Positions 1 through 12,935 of a stretch of 64,000 bases of DNA are shown here, piece after piece. A model generated the notes under the pieces. The model was not told the origin of the DNA. It worked only from the letters and a program-made list of their open reading frames with translations, and searched no databases. Source of the DNA: Epiperipatus broadwayi. Lineage: Eukaryota > Onychophora > Udeonychophora > Euonychophora > Peripatidae. The position numbers and the translations under genes were made by a program. Within the stretch, counting starts at the first letter, position 1. Every line of letters starts with the position of its first letter. The stretch lies in assembly GCA_028023455.1 (NCBI GenBank), contig JAQFVV010006272.1, positions 2,399,127-2,463,126 on the forward strand, written 5' to 3'.

Positions 1-2240
1 CTGTGCTCTAATAATATTTTCTCACACTGGCATTTTTTTTTGTAATCTCAAACAACTTTTGATACAATAAACATCATGTGTTCACCATTTCTTCTGACCA
101 AATGATTTATAGTGGTTAACTTTTTTTAATTCGTCATTATCAATTTTTCTTTTCTTTTTTGAGACAATCCATTGAAAGCTATTTTAGCCTTTTTAACAAT
201 AATCTTTCGTTCTATTTTCTTATTTTCATCTGATAACTTTTGCAACTTTTCCTGAAACTCTGAAGTATTATTTGCAAAAAGAATCAAACTGCAAAATACA
301 GATGACTCAAATAATATCTATCTACATGTGTGTCCTTAGCTTCCTGTTTTAATTCATAAAATATTTCTTGTGAAAAGATTTGGAATCATCCTGTCATACA
401 TACTTCTTAGTATTAATATTCTTCACATTATTATGCAATCTAATCATTGCTGTTGCATTTTGAAAAATATTCTTTAGAATGTGACAACAGACTGAATTTA
501 CATCTTGATAATCCAGTTATCACAAAAAAATGCTTATGCCATTACACAATTGACAAATTCAAAGCATAATACTAACTCATATTCATTAGTCCTTTCTATA
601 ATTTCTTTCACAGTTTGGATGTGATCCACAGTACTAAAATCATTTTTAATCCAGATTGGAGTTTGATTAGTTAAAAATCAAAGTTTACTAGAGGCAAGTT
701 TTAATTATCTTGATAAAAATTTTATATAGAACTGATTGTCTATAATTTCTAATATTTTCATTACCTTTTTTAAGTATCAAATTATTACTGCTTTCTAGAC
801 AGTTGCTCTATAACTTTGCTAACAATATTTCTATTTATTCATCTGTATCTTTTAAGATATCAATTATAAATCCATCATTATCTAGAGTTTCCCTTTTTCA
901 TAGATTTAATTATATGTTTTATTCTTCATTTAAAATGCTGGGCAATTCAAAAGATGTAGTAATTGTAGGAGATACTTGTTTTGTTCTCTATTGCTAAATA
1001 ATTCTTTATAAAACTCTTCCATATATTTCATTGTGTCATCTTTCTTTTTAGTAATAATTCAATTTTTTCTTCTTATTGCAGAAATAAATTTTTTATCAAT
1101 ACCAAGATGTTGCTTTACACTTTTAAAGCTTTTATTTTCTTGTATACCTTTTCTAGATAATTCACAACTATAATTTTCTTATATTATTATTATCTCTTTT
1201 TTCACAATTTTCCAAAACTTATAGATTCCATTCTTCTTAATGGATCATTTCTACATATTTTCATGTTCCTTTTTTACTTTCTAAATTTACTAGGCAATTG
1301 CTTCTTTTGTTGTTGTTGTAGTTCTTAATTGTTTTCCTATTGATTTCCTTGAAATGTGGACAATCTGTAAAATATTTTAATATTTAAAACAAGTTACAAC
1401 TTCTAATTTAAGTTCATTGGAATGCTTTTGAAAGTGAGGACCATCAAGTGTGAATCCAGTTTTTCTTAATAATTTTTGTCTTTCTAGTTTTGCATTAACA
1501 TATATCTTACATATCAATTACTAAAAACATTACAATCTGGAAATATATATTTTTGTTAGTCAAAATATAACCCAATTCTGCTATATCTTTATTTGGATGC
1601 TTTCATGTTTATTCCATTTAGCATTTTTCTCAAATTAAAGAATTCATAATATAAAGTTTTTCCTTTTTTGAAAGCTCCATAAGTATATGATTTCTCTCAT
1701 ATCTATCACCATAATCAAATTTGACTATGGAACTTTTATCTTTAAATTGTTCACAAATTCTAGCATTAAAGACTGCCATAAATATTGTATGAATGAATGA
1801 GAACTTATTGGAACTTTAATCTAAATTATCTGCATTTGATATTTTTCATTAAGTTGAATAATTAATCTTATCACTCTGTCTATGATACACTATTAATCTC
1901 CATAATGTTGTTCTTCCAGTTTTTATTCATAATAAATCTGACTCCACTTGTGCTTCCAATATTTGTATCTTTAAAGTTTAGTATCTGTCCATTGATTAAA
2001 TCAATTGTCTCTTCACTTTTTCACAAAATCTAATATTTGCATTAAAAACTATAAAGCAGCCAAGAAGACAGACAATCCATGGTGTTTCTTGACCTTAGAA
2101 AGAAAAAGCCAATAAATTCACTGCCCAGCCATGTTTCTATAGTAAGTGAATAATGATATATAATATTAGCTGCAAATACAAAAATGTATGGAATAAGTAT
2201 TAGGAATTTGTCCTGCTCAGTTTCTTTAAGGCTTCAAAAA
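1..2240 (-). mobile_element. Old RTE-clade LINE copy, truncated by the window edge
   Basis: This is a decayed second copy of the RTE-type LINE at 58.9-62.0 kb. The two align along their length. The block at 2,075-2,240 (translation-start side, with catggtgtttcttga and ctcagtttctttaagg) matches 61,860-62,040. The block around 225-330 (tttcatctgataact) matches the region just after the catalytic box at 59,570-59,660. Read on the minus strand it runs from the 5' part through endonuclease and reverse transcriptase, and leaves the window at position 1 before the C-terminal domain. Many stops and indels break every frame, so it is a fossil, clearly more diverged than the other copy. The short plus-strand reading frame at 803-997 lies antisense inside it and has no support. 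Confidence 0.85.
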
Positions 2241-4094
2241 TGAATCTAAGAATCTTCTTTCATTTAGCAGCAAATTTCTTTCTGCAAGCTTTAAATACCC
2301 AAACATGTAAAGAATATTAAATATTTCAATTCAGAATAAAAATATTTACACAAAAAAAATATTAGAGTATTTAATTGTAGTAGTGTGTCACATTATATAT
2401 AAATTATCATTTCATATAAAAATATGATCTTTCTTAGAGCACAATGTGCTATGTTATGCACATTTGTTAAGCAATTATGATGAACTAATATCATGTTATT
2501 TAGATTCTTAAAACCTATTTTTAGATCTCTCACTAAATGCAGAATGATTTAATAAGTTCTGAGAAAATTGTTCTTCTTAATTATATTCCTTATAAAGTAA
2601 AAAAGTGCTTTCTTTATTTCATATCACTTGATGAAATTACTATTGTAGGAATATCTCACCACTTTTCAACTTTGTTTAATTTAAGTAAAATTTAAATGGA
2701 AAAAAATTAAAATAATTTATATATCCATTTTGAGCGAATACTATTTTAACTAAAAAAAATATGACTATAAGAGAAAGTTAATTGCACAAATCTATAATGG
2801 GTAGCTATAATGTCTGGAAATTTGCCAGAGCTTCAAGCAAAGGTAATGCACCAATGTTCAAATGCTTTTTCTTTTGTTCATCATTGTTTTCATTGGTTAC
2901 ATCTTGTCTCAATTTACTGAAAAGTCACAAAGAATGTAAAATCATATTTAAATCAATTGCTGCTTTAGTATTCTTTTCAATATACCTACAAAATGCATTA
3001 GCACCTAAATAAATAAGTTAAAAGGGTTTAATCTTTTAGTGTAATGAGGTGGACATATAATGGTAGAAGTTTAAAATAGTTCAACATACTGTTATATGTT
3101 TGAAACAAGTTTAAAAATCTGACAAATGGGAAATAGAAGTATTTAGCATGACACATAATTACTTATTATATTTAATTATTTCAATTGTTGTTTCTTTTAT
3201 TTATTTTTTTATAACGTTTTTTTTTCCTTAGGACTATTTTTAAATAATGTTTATTAAAATAGAAGAGTTTAAAAAACATTTACTTGTAATATGATCAATT
3301 TAAAAATTATCTGGATAACTCAAATAAAATATCTATGTATATGCCAATGGAAAAAACACCTTAGCATTGACAATATATGAGATCCAAAAAGTAACTACAG
3401 GTTATTCTTTAAAAATTTAATACAAACAGATGAGCATTTAAAAACTTATTTTTTATTTTTTCCTCAAATTTATTAACCCAAAATTACCACAAAATTATGA
3501 TACAAAATTCCATTATGATATTTATGGAAATTTAAAGCTTTTATATTGTAAATATTTTGATTTTTCACGATTAAGAAATAAATTACTAGACAAATGAGTT
3601 AGAAAGACATTAATAAACTTCTTGAATGTATACATTTTTCAGATTTAAATTCTACTTTTCCACAAACAATAATATCATTTTACACTTTATTTTTGACTAT
3701 ATTTTTTACAAGTGTATCTGTAAAAAGATTCTTCCCAGCACTGAATAGAATTTAAAATCATATTCCATGCTACTGGATAAGAGTCCAATCAAAATTAGCT
3801 TTAATGTCAATAAAGAAATCTTTATTAACCAATTTGCTTAATAAATTACAAGGAAACCTTAATAAATAAGTAATTAAAGATTTTGTGAAACAAGAAAGTA
3901 GAAGGATTAATCTAATTTTTAAATAAATTAATTTATAACAACTATTTTATTAATAAATACTTAATTAATTACAAAAAAAAAGTTTCCCTTCTTTCTCTAA
4001 TCTCATCAATCGTCCATAACTATTTGTTATTGTTGATTTTTTTTTATTTCTGTATTATAACTATTTGTTATTATTTTGCTTTATGAAATAATAA
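2241..4094. other. AT-rich spacer, nothing recognised
   Basis: Mostly A+T with poly-A and poly-T runs. The only longer reading frame (2,782-3,012, 76 residues, non-ATG start) resembles no family I know and is within chance expectation for this base composition. Confidence 0.6.
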
Positions 4095-4263
4095 GTTTGA
4101 ACTCAGACTTTCACACGACCTTCAACCATCCATGCTATCTCATACCGCTGATACACTTGATCACCCACATGTCGAAAAGATATTTGCACGCGTATGATCA
4201 AGTGTATCAGCGGTATAAGATAGCATGGATGGTTGAAGATCGTGTGAAAGTTTGAGTTCAAAC
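4095..4263. repeat. Near-perfect inverted repeat of two tRNA-SINE-like heads
   Basis: Two 69-nt arms (4,095-4,163 and 4,195-4,263) are reverse complements at 66 of 69 positions, separated by 31 nt. Each arm carries a tRNA-promoter-like pattern: an A-box-like tatcagcggta and a B-box-like gagttcaaacccc. On the plus strand the B-box is at about 4,254-4,267; the left arm carries it on the minus strand. The simplest reading is two copies of a tRNA-derived SINE head in divergent orientation, or one inverted duplication. Transcribed, it would form a 69-bp hairpin. The two minus-strand reading frames spanning it (4,103-4,330 and 4,161-4,385) are by-products of the palindrome. Confidence 0.8.
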
Positions 4264-6307
4264 CCCCTACATATTGCATATATAAGTACAGGTATGAAAA
4301 AACCTGTTCTGTAGAAAGAAAAAAAATCATATTTAAAATAATAAGTTGTAAAAGAGATGAATGCTAAAAGAAGTATACTCTTCAACCCTTCAAGAGATTA
4401 TATATACAATTTTCTGTTCTATTGAAGTGACTAAGAAGATGACTCTGTTCTTTCTATATGATCTACAAGAAAGAATCAATAAAATTAGAAAATAAGTTTT
4501 TTCAAAGGACCAATAGTGCGTAATAAAGGTAAGGAAAATACAATCAATACATTGAATAAAAGATAGAAATAATTATTTTTCCCGGCCTCTCCCCTCCCCT
4601 CCAAATCTTGTTTTAATACTTTTACCAAAAAACTTTTATTGTAGGCATGTATATACATACATGTTTATAAACAGTAAACATTTTTGACTTTGCAAGTCAA
4701 GGTAATAGGGTAAAATTAAGAATTTTCTCTAATTGTCTCTTAATCTTAACATGTGTCAAGGATATCAAAGATCATGAATAGTAAGTACCTAACGATCTTA
4801 TAGTATGCATTTTTAATATGAGTATGTGTAGTTGCTATGGTTACCTGTTGAAAATGTATATAATAAACAAATATATGTATGAACACATACGGATATATTA
4901 ATTGTTAATTAAAAATTAAAATGTAAAAAGTTAAACTTTCTCTTTTATTAATTTGAATTTTTTTTATTTTTTGTTTTAATTTTTAAAAGCTTAAATTGCA
5001 GATGAAGAAATCGAAAATATAGGATGAAGGGGGATCTACTATCTAATATTATACATACATATTTTATTTTATAAAAAGTTAAAATATTTGCAAAAATTTT
5101 GTTACTAGAAACCAAGTATTATATATATTGTAAATATCATTTATTTATCTCTTGATAATTTTCAGTATTAAAAAGAATTAAGATTGCATAGACTTTGAAT
5201 AAAAAGTAAGCATTTTTTGTAATTAATTTTTCAATTTTTATAAGTTTGCTATTTAGATTATTTTTTGTTATCTTTTACATTTTAATTCAATTATTTCAAT
5301 TCTATTGTTCAAAACTGAATCTCATTTAAAATATTTATACTTTTGCAATATATGTTTAAAAAACTGTTTCTTGCATAATAAATATTAATAATAAATACTC
5401 CTATTGTCTGTTACTTGAAAGATCATGTGACCCTTGGATACAAATTGGTGGGGTGAGCATACTTGTTATATTGAACTGATGGAACTGAGATTCCAAAAAA
5501 GTTTCTTAGAAGCAAACTAAATTCCGAAATCTTTAAAGTTTGCATTTGTAACTTTATTGCTAAATCTCAAAGTATTAAATATTATTTTTAGCTTTTCCAA
5601 TGTATCAATATTTAAAATCAATATTTAACAATCCAAAGTGGATATCTTGCTAATTTTAGCTAGAGAATAAAACAAGAACAGAATCAACTTAGTCAGTCAA
5701 CAAATGAAATGTCCAGTGTTTAATGTATTCTGCACATCTATCAATATTTTCATTTGTGATAATTATGTTAATGCATTTTTCTTCACTGTACTCTATGGGG
5801 GAGAGATCTTGATATATAGTGGATTTTAACAAATTAATTACTCTATTGTACATGTTATTTATTCTTTCTTTATCAATAAAAGAACATCTATCAAAGTCAA
5901 TCGAAAACCACATGTTAAACTAGCAGTGACTGAAATTGTAAATGAAATGGTGAAACAGACACTGTGGAAAAAATAGATAAATTTGTCAATCTAGTAAATT
6001 ATAAAAATGTATTTTTTGAATATCTCTTTAATAAATAGAGATTCAGAAAGAATACAATTTACAACTGAAATCTGAGTAAATCATATCATAGTATTGATGG
6101 CATAAGTTAGTAATTTCAACGTCTTGATACTGATCAACTAAAAATAATAAGTTTATTGGTGAGTCTCCACAAAAAATACATAAACAGCCATTTAAAAATG
6201 AGTATCGCTATTTCAATTCTAAAAAAAAGAAAGAGGGGAGAGAGAAATTATTCTGAAAATTAGTTTTGCAATGACTATACAAACTAATCTGTAAACTACA
6301 GATATTT
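4264..6307. other. AT-rich spacer, nothing recognised
   Basis: No feature supported. A 74-codon ATG-initiated minus-strand frame at 5,689-5,913 has a mixed, plausible amino-acid composition but no recognised family, no splice context and no homologue inside the window. Confidence 0.5.
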
Positions 6308-6308
6308 C

Positions 6309-6344
<36 letters not shown>
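6308..6344. repeat. (CA)n(TA)n microsatellite
   Basis: Compound dinucleotide run, CA repeats followed by TA repeats. It abuts the 3' end of the minus-strand LINE at 6,360-7,112 and may derive from that element's simple-sequence tail. Confidence 0.9.
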
Positions 6345-6359
6345 ATACCTACTTCTGTT

Positions 6360-7112
6360 TACTTGATATTTTACAATGTTGTTTTTTAGTTTTCTCAGCA
6401 GAAAATTTTTCTTTGTAAACTAATTCAACAATAGCTCTAATTATAGCTTTCCAATTTATTCTATTCTCTGCCATATTTTCCCAATGGAAACAATTAACAT
6501 TGCACTTTCTTGGAATATCTTTGAGATACTTATAACTAGACAGAATCTATATTTTCTATTAAACCCATGCTCAAGTTCATTGTAAAACACTCTTTTAGTA
6601 GATCGTTCATTGTTCATTCATTTTACATGTCCAATTCCTTGAAGATGTGTTTTTAAAATAGTGAACTCAATAGTATTAATACAGCAGGCTGAAGAACTTA
6701 TTGATTGATTTTAAATCTTGTCATTGTATTTCTAAAATTTTACAGAACTGGACATCCTTAAATGAATCTTTTCTAATGCCTTTATATTGGACTGATAGCA
6801 TGACCAAATTTCACATCTATACAATAAAACAGATAAAATAACTCCATATACAGTTAATTTACTTGTAATTTTTATTTCCCAATGATGAACTGCTCAGTAT
6901 TTCTACTTGTTAAAAGAAGCATCACAATGGAGTTTGTGTTGGATCTCAAGATCTAAAATTGCAGTTTCTACTTACAAAAGTATTAAGGTATTTAAACTGG
7001 TTTACATTCTCAAGTTGATGTATAAAAGTTACTGAGAATTTTTCTTCGGCCATTAGTTGATGAAGAACTTGAATTTTTTGAATATTAATCAATAAATTGA
7101 TATCTTTTATAA
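6360..7112 (-). mobile_element. LINE copy A, C-terminal part of RT ORF (VKQGC-type family)
   Basis: Minus-strand translation gives, with stops and frameshifts, the characteristic tail of an APE-type non-LTR retrotransposon: LLINIQKIQVLHQ, then LENVNQFKYL, then QGIGHVK, then KRVFYNELEHG. In related elements these read roughly as SKTKV, FKYLG, LGHVxRM and YGEL. A homologous copy lies at 38,475-41,900 and a plus-strand relic at 13,530-14,760. The ORF continues upstream at 7,998-8,190, beyond an inserted element. It is inactive. I judge the family to be jockey/CR1-like from motif memory; the exact clade needs a database search. Confidence 0.8.
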
Positions 7113-7339
7113 TGAATAATATTTTTGTAGTGTAATTTTCACTATACCACTCTTATGCAAGATAGGGACTGGTTTCTATTTATTTTTAACAACTTGTGGA
7201 GGGATGTAATCATAAACATATAACCAAAGCCAAATGAGAAAGATCTATGATCTTCAAGATGCATATTTCATGCTGAAGAAGCACTTATCAATTGGTCCAG
7301 ACAACAATATCTTATACATATTTTTATCAATGTTCAGTG

Positions 7340-7510
<171 letters not shown>

Positions 7511-7892
7511 ACAAATTACTATAGTTTAATTGTCAAGTGTCATGGGTGCTGCCCTTACAACTTTGATACAAATCAGTATATTACTAATTATTATTTCTGT
7601 AGTGTAATTTTCATTACACGACTCACAAAAGGTAGGAACTGGATTCTATTCACTTTAAACACCTTGTGGAGGGAAGATCATAAACATGTGACCAAAAATA
7701 TGGGGAAAAGATGTATGATCCATAAAATGCATATTTCGTGCTGAACCAGTACTCATCAGTTGTCCCAGAAATCTTTTATACATATCTTTATAAATGTTTA
7801 GTATATATATATAGCAATTTACTACAGTTTAATTGACAAGTGTCAAATGTGCTTCCTCACAACTTTGACACAAATCACTTAATGCAAGTATA

Positions 7893-7994
7893 TTAATAAT
7901 TTTTATTAGTCATTCATTAGACTACAGAAAACCATAAATGTAATTCATTGTTGGATAATCTCTAGTCTAATGAATGACTAATAAAAATTAATAA
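7893..7994. repeat. Terminal hairpin of the composite insertion
   Basis: Arms of about 33 bp (left about 7,893-7,924; right about 7,961-7,994) are near-perfect reverse complements built around ttagtcattcattagact. The loop is about 40 nt. It sits at the edge of the insertion against the LINE. Confidence 0.8.
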
Positions 7995-7997
7995 TAT

Positions 7998-8190
7998 GAG
8001 ATCTTTATAAGTTACGTCCAAAACATTAAAAACAACCTGTAAATCGTCTTTTGAATTAGGAAAAATTGCATAATCATCAATACGATGTAAATACATAATC
8101 GAAAACAATAAAGTTTTTGTTTTTGCTTTTACTCGGTTCAAATTAAAAATTTCATCATCAAATCTCAATTGTATTTTGTTTAAAAAAAAT
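7998..8190 (-). mobile_element. LINE copy A, reverse-transcriptase palm fragment
   Basis: The minus-strand frame 8,168-7,962 reads RFDDEIFNLNRVKAKTKT, then HRIDDYAIF, then SKDDLQVVF and TYKDL. It corresponds to the RT palm of the same LINE family as 6,360-7,112, where intact members read FNLxRLxAKTKT, LxYADDCAI and DLQ. The YADD box has become RIDD. The last residues of the frame belong to the inserted hairpin, not to the LINE. Similarity fades above about 8,190, so this copy is 5'-truncated and lacks the endonuclease. Confidence 0.75.
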
Positions 8191-10887
8191 TATTTTTATG
8201 CCTTTTTTGAGTAAAAATAATCTAATTTCTAATGCGTTTCTTTCAAAATAATTTAAGAAAACCTAATTACCATGTATTTTATTTAAGGACATTTGTAAAA
8301 TACATTGATTTTATTAACTTAATTTACATAATTATATTTAATTTTATAAACTATTTTTTACGTCTTTATTTATTTTTAGAGTTTTAATGTATGAAGATGT
8401 TTTTAAAATAAAAATACATCAGTATCAGACGTTTTAGTTCAAATGTAATTAATTCAAAAATAATAAACCTTAGAGTTTATGCTCTATGTTATGATAAATC
8501 AATAAATATATGCTTAAATGCCACCGGAGCTAAAGAAGAAGGTGGTGTTCTATTCTTTTCGTTTACTGATGGTGAATTATTAGTTTATACATAGCTCAAG
8601 GGGTGAGAGATTTACAATTACTTCACTTTAATTTTATGTACTTAAATGTACATGGTGTGCAGTGTAAGTTTAAGTAATATTAAAGATACTTAAAGTATAA
8701 TTAAAATAAGCAATCTATATAAAGAAATTTATACATACAAAGATACATTCACACGTACTACTTATAAATAGAAAACAGTATAATTAAATAGGGAGAAATA
8801 TCAATAGATCATCCATATAGGAGTGGAATATCTATCCATGACATTTTTATTTCTAGTAGTGAAGAGTAAAGTGATAAAAGGAGAAATCTTGAGGTATAGA
8901 ATTATGTGAGTAAAAGCAGATTAGAGTGATGTAAATTTTTTTTATATAAAAATAAGTTTTTCAGCAAACAGGGAAGAGGAAATATTATGTTTTTGGAGTA
9001 TTTGAAATAGTTTTAGCACATGAGTGGAGTTGGATATTGCTGGTTCGATGACTTATCAATGTTCTTAGTTTTTTTACGTTATTCAGTTTGATTAATTATT
9101 ACTTTACATAAAATAATAACCCCTGAAGTAGCTGTCCTAGGGATAAAGATTAGAGAAGGAAGAGTTGGGTTTTCTCTTTAAAGGAGATTTGATTATTTTA
9201 ATCAAGACAGGACGATAAATTTGGGATTGAAATTTTGGTGGGGGAGGGGCATTACTTTTTAAATAAAAGAAATCATGAAGATAGAATATAATTCATGAAT
9301 AATTGTAGATTTATGTGAACAGATGGTTTAATAAATTTTGGATTGTAGGAATTGTGAATGGTTGAGGTAGTTAATTAAAAATTTCAGTATGGCAGGAAGT
9401 CTCAGGTAAATATTGTTATCAGTGACATTTAGTTTAAAGAAAAATTCTGATTTAATAATTCCCTAATTTCCATTATAATGTTCAAATAAAAAGGGGAAAG
9501 ATGCAGTAGAAGGAGTTTAGCATTTGGACTTTAAATAGTAGAAAATATGTGAAAGAATGTGTTTTTCCAGTTATTAATTTTGAACCTTTTAAAGTGGATG
9601 AGTAGGCTGTTCTTCTTTTGATTGTATTTCTTTGCCTAGTTGTGAAAATCTCTAAATGAATTTTGATCTTATTGATGTATATAAATAATTAGCCAATATT
9701 TGTTAGCATATATATATCTTAAAAGTTTTTCTCTTGCTTAATTAATATCATACTTCTTCTGTATACTTTAATAAAAGGAATTATTATTTACAGTAAATAT
9801 GCTTGCAGTAAGACTATTTCCTTTATTTTCACTTTATGTTTCCCAAGATCTAGAATTTTTCTATGGTGTCTCTCTTTTTCTCTTACACAGACATGAGAAC
9901 TGTTATTTAAAATTTACTTTCCACACTTCTTAAAAACACCATCATATACACAAAGATTTCATTTAATGTTTTAATTTTTTTCAAAAATCATCTACTTTTT
10001 ATTTATCATTAATGTTTCTCTAAAGGGTTGTGATGATGATATTTTAGATGTGATAATATGTTGGTCTACTTCCATCATCTATCATTAAATGTTGAATGCC
10101 TAGAAAATTTAAACTTTATTTACATTTTTTCAAATACAAACAACTGTTCCTAATAAAATACAAGACAAGACAAGTTCGTAGCATATTTGAATGGTATCAT
10201 TCTCCATTCTTCTTCAGGTGTTGCTGACATGATCAGTGTCAATGCTATTATAGTAGTTGAACTTACATCTTTAGATTCTTGAATATTAACTTTTAAGGCT
10301 ATTCTCTAACCAACTAAACTATTCTATCATCTACTGACTATTCATAAGTCTTCCTGAGTTATTACTAATAGTTGTATGTATTTGGAAAAGTTTACAATTT
10401 TCTAGACATTCATCATTTAGTCATAGATCATAGAAATAGACCAATTATTTATCATTAAACTTATTTCTTTGATAAGAAAAGTAAACTCTCTTATTATCTT
10501 ACTAATCTTAATAAAAAATAAATGATACTTAACACTAGGAAATGCAAAACATAAAATTCAATCGGCTTTTATTACATAGTATTTTCATTTTTTAATTTTA
10601 GAGAGCTACTAATAATAAAACCAGACTAATCAACAATTTGTCAAAAATAGGTAATCTGATCCATGTCAATCTCACCGAAACTCCACTACCTATTAATGAT
10701 TTTTTTAAAAAAATTATTTAATCTTATGTTCAACTCTCATAATCTCTCCCTAAAACAATTTAGTCTTTCAGATATATGAATTGAATATATGAAGTATTAT
10801 AATTTTAATCTTTCTTTATTGCATTACCCAATATAATCAATATTAATAAAGAAAAGTGATCGAAATTAATGTTGGTTTGAAATGAAT
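8191..10887. other. AT-rich spacer with opposing strand skews
   Basis: No gene recognised. The stretch 8.6-9.65 kb is markedly G-rich over C on the plus strand (lines at 8,881 and 9,301 have 16 G each against 2 and 1 C), whereas about 10.1-11.0 kb is C-rich over G. Nothing else is supported. Confidence 0.5.

Positions 10888-10919
<32 letters not shown>
10888..10919. repeat. (CA)n(TA)n microsatellite
   Basis: Compound dinucleotide run, CA repeats followed by TA repeats. Confidence 0.95.
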
Positions 10920-12464
10920 TGGCCACGAATGTTAGTTAAAGAAAAGGTTGATTAATATGTATTTATTTTAATTAAACATAACTGAGCATGATTTTGGCTT
11001 AAATACGAGATTCATAGCACTCATGGGTTAGCTGCGTACCCAGATAATCCATTAGTGTTATTAATCTGGTTTTCTACAATATACGTTTTTTTTAGTCAAC
11101 ATTCAAAATGTTTCAGCCAATTTATTACAAACAAGAACGAAAAGGATAACAATGAATATATATATAAACATTCATGTATTTTGTTATTCAGTAATAAGTA
11201 CTTTATCTGAAACCCAAATATCTGTACTTAATTAATTAAATACAACATCATTTTCTATCCTATAAAATACTCATTAAAGAATATAGGCCCTCATTTTTTT
11301 TATATCACAGAAATAAATTAAACATTTCTTTTAGGAATCCCCCTCTCCTAAACTTACTAAACTATTATCACTTACACTATCTACATGCTCAAAGCTCTAC
11401 ATGATCTGGTGCAGTAGTAGAGGTGCAAGTTCTGAAATTCATATCCATCATTATGCACCAGCTTTATTACTTCTTGTGCCCAAACTTTTTATTGAATTCT
11501 GAGCAATACATCATTTTACTATTTTTGATATCAATCAAAAGATCATTGATAACATACACAGTGACCTTTTTCTAATATAAAGAACTCTATCATTTTCACA
11601 TTTAGATTAATCATGTCACCTGATCTTTGACCTCACATCTTATAAATATAAAACACTCTTTCTAAACAAATTAGGTAAAATTAAAATGAAAGCCAAATCC
11701 ATAAACTCACAAAAGGATTTGTATTATCCAGAATTCGATTTTGTTAACAATACTACAAAGACTTGGTTGTATTTTTTAATCTTTTAATTTTTAATATATG
11801 ATGTAAAAACTGATTGTTTTTACAAATGTAATCATTATTTAAGATATTAAAAAATACATTATTGTAAATGTATTACAAGTGTTCCCCCCTTCCCACAATA
11901 CAGTTTTACTTTCAAATTTCACTATTATCATGTAATTATAACCTACTGTATACTTATTAATATAGAAAATTTTATCTGAAAACTGATTGAACAAATAAAA
12001 GTTAATTTAAAACTAATATAATTATTATGGCACATTTAGTATGTAATAATTATAGAAGCCAAAATGAAAATAAATATCTTTATGTGCCTATGTTAAATTT
12101 AATTATTTCATATTATCTCATTACCCAATTGTCGTTTGCAAAAAAAAATGAATCCCTTTTGATAATAAATGTCATCAATAACATTTGTTAGATTTTCATG
12201 AAATTTATAAAGATGTTACTACTGTTTGTTAAAAGAAGTTGGATAGCAAGATAGTTAATCAAATTTAATATAGACATTGCAAAAAGATCTGTATCAGTTT
12301 TTAAAATTATTTCCAAATTAAATAATGCTATTTAATTATACTATTATATACTTATGAGAAATTGGTAATTTGTAAAGATATTAAATAAATATTTTAAGAT
12401 TCTACTTTGTGAATAACACTGAAGTTAAAATTGAATAAGATGTAACATTTTCATAAATCTGAAA
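10920..12464. other. AT-rich spacer, nothing recognised
   Basis: No supported feature. The slightly less AT-rich patch at 11,390-11,480 (ggtgcagtagtagaggtgc) looks repeat-derived but I could not assign it. Confidence 0.5.
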
Positions 12465-12935
12465 TTGACTCTTGCAATGTCATTTTTCATATTTCTTATA
12501 GTATATAAAAAAAAAAAAATTAAAAGAGAGTTCAAAAACATGTTTCCAACATGTGCCCTCTGTGGTGAAGATGAAGAAACAATGAACCACATATTCTCTC
12601 ACTGCAAGAAATTCATAGATCTTGAAATAAGAATGCATTCTAGAGTCTGGTCAGGATGTGCCTCTATACTGGACATATGTAAAGCAATGAGGAGTGACAC
12701 TTTTGCCACAATCTGTATGGCCATCATAATACTATTTTCAAAATGGATCACCAGGTATCATCTCGTATTCCAATCCAACATTAAAAGTCCATGGGAGATG
12801 TTCAAGGAACTCATGTGTAAGTTAAGAACTAGAGATCATCTACTGGTCCCGGCTAAATTGTTCTCTGATACCTGGGAGCAGATGGCTCTAGACAATATAT
12901 CAAATATTGCTACAAAAACCCTGTCCAAACTATAG
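12465..12935 (+). pseudogene. 5'-truncated ORF2 C-terminus of an L1/Tx1-like LINE
   Basis: An uninterrupted 156-codon frame without a convincing start (the first 22 or so residues are non-homologous flank). From about residue 23 it shows the C-terminal zinc-knuckle-like motif of L1/Tx1-type ORF2 proteins, CALCGEDEETMNHIFSHC, a C-x2-C-x8-H-x4-C pattern. A hydrophobic segment and basic or aromatic residues (FSKWITRYHLVFQ) follow, in the position where these proteins usually have an IWxERNxR-like segment. It ends at a natural stop. The remaining 5' part (endonuclease and RT) is absent, typical of abortive reverse transcription. The intact frame suggests a fairly recent insertion. It has no cellular role of its own. 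Confidence 0.7.

Noticed and set aside
4195-4270. Possible functional tRNA gene
   Set aside because: Boxes A and B are tRNA-like but no cloverleaf with a proper acceptor stem and anticodon arm can be drawn; better as a SINE head.
4103-4385. Two overlapping minus-strand ORFs of 74-75 residues
   Set aside because: They read across the SINE-like palindrome in two frames and have no independent support.
5689-5913. 74-residue minus-strand ORF with balanced composition
   Set aside because: No homologue recognised, no splice signals; about the length expected by chance several times per window.
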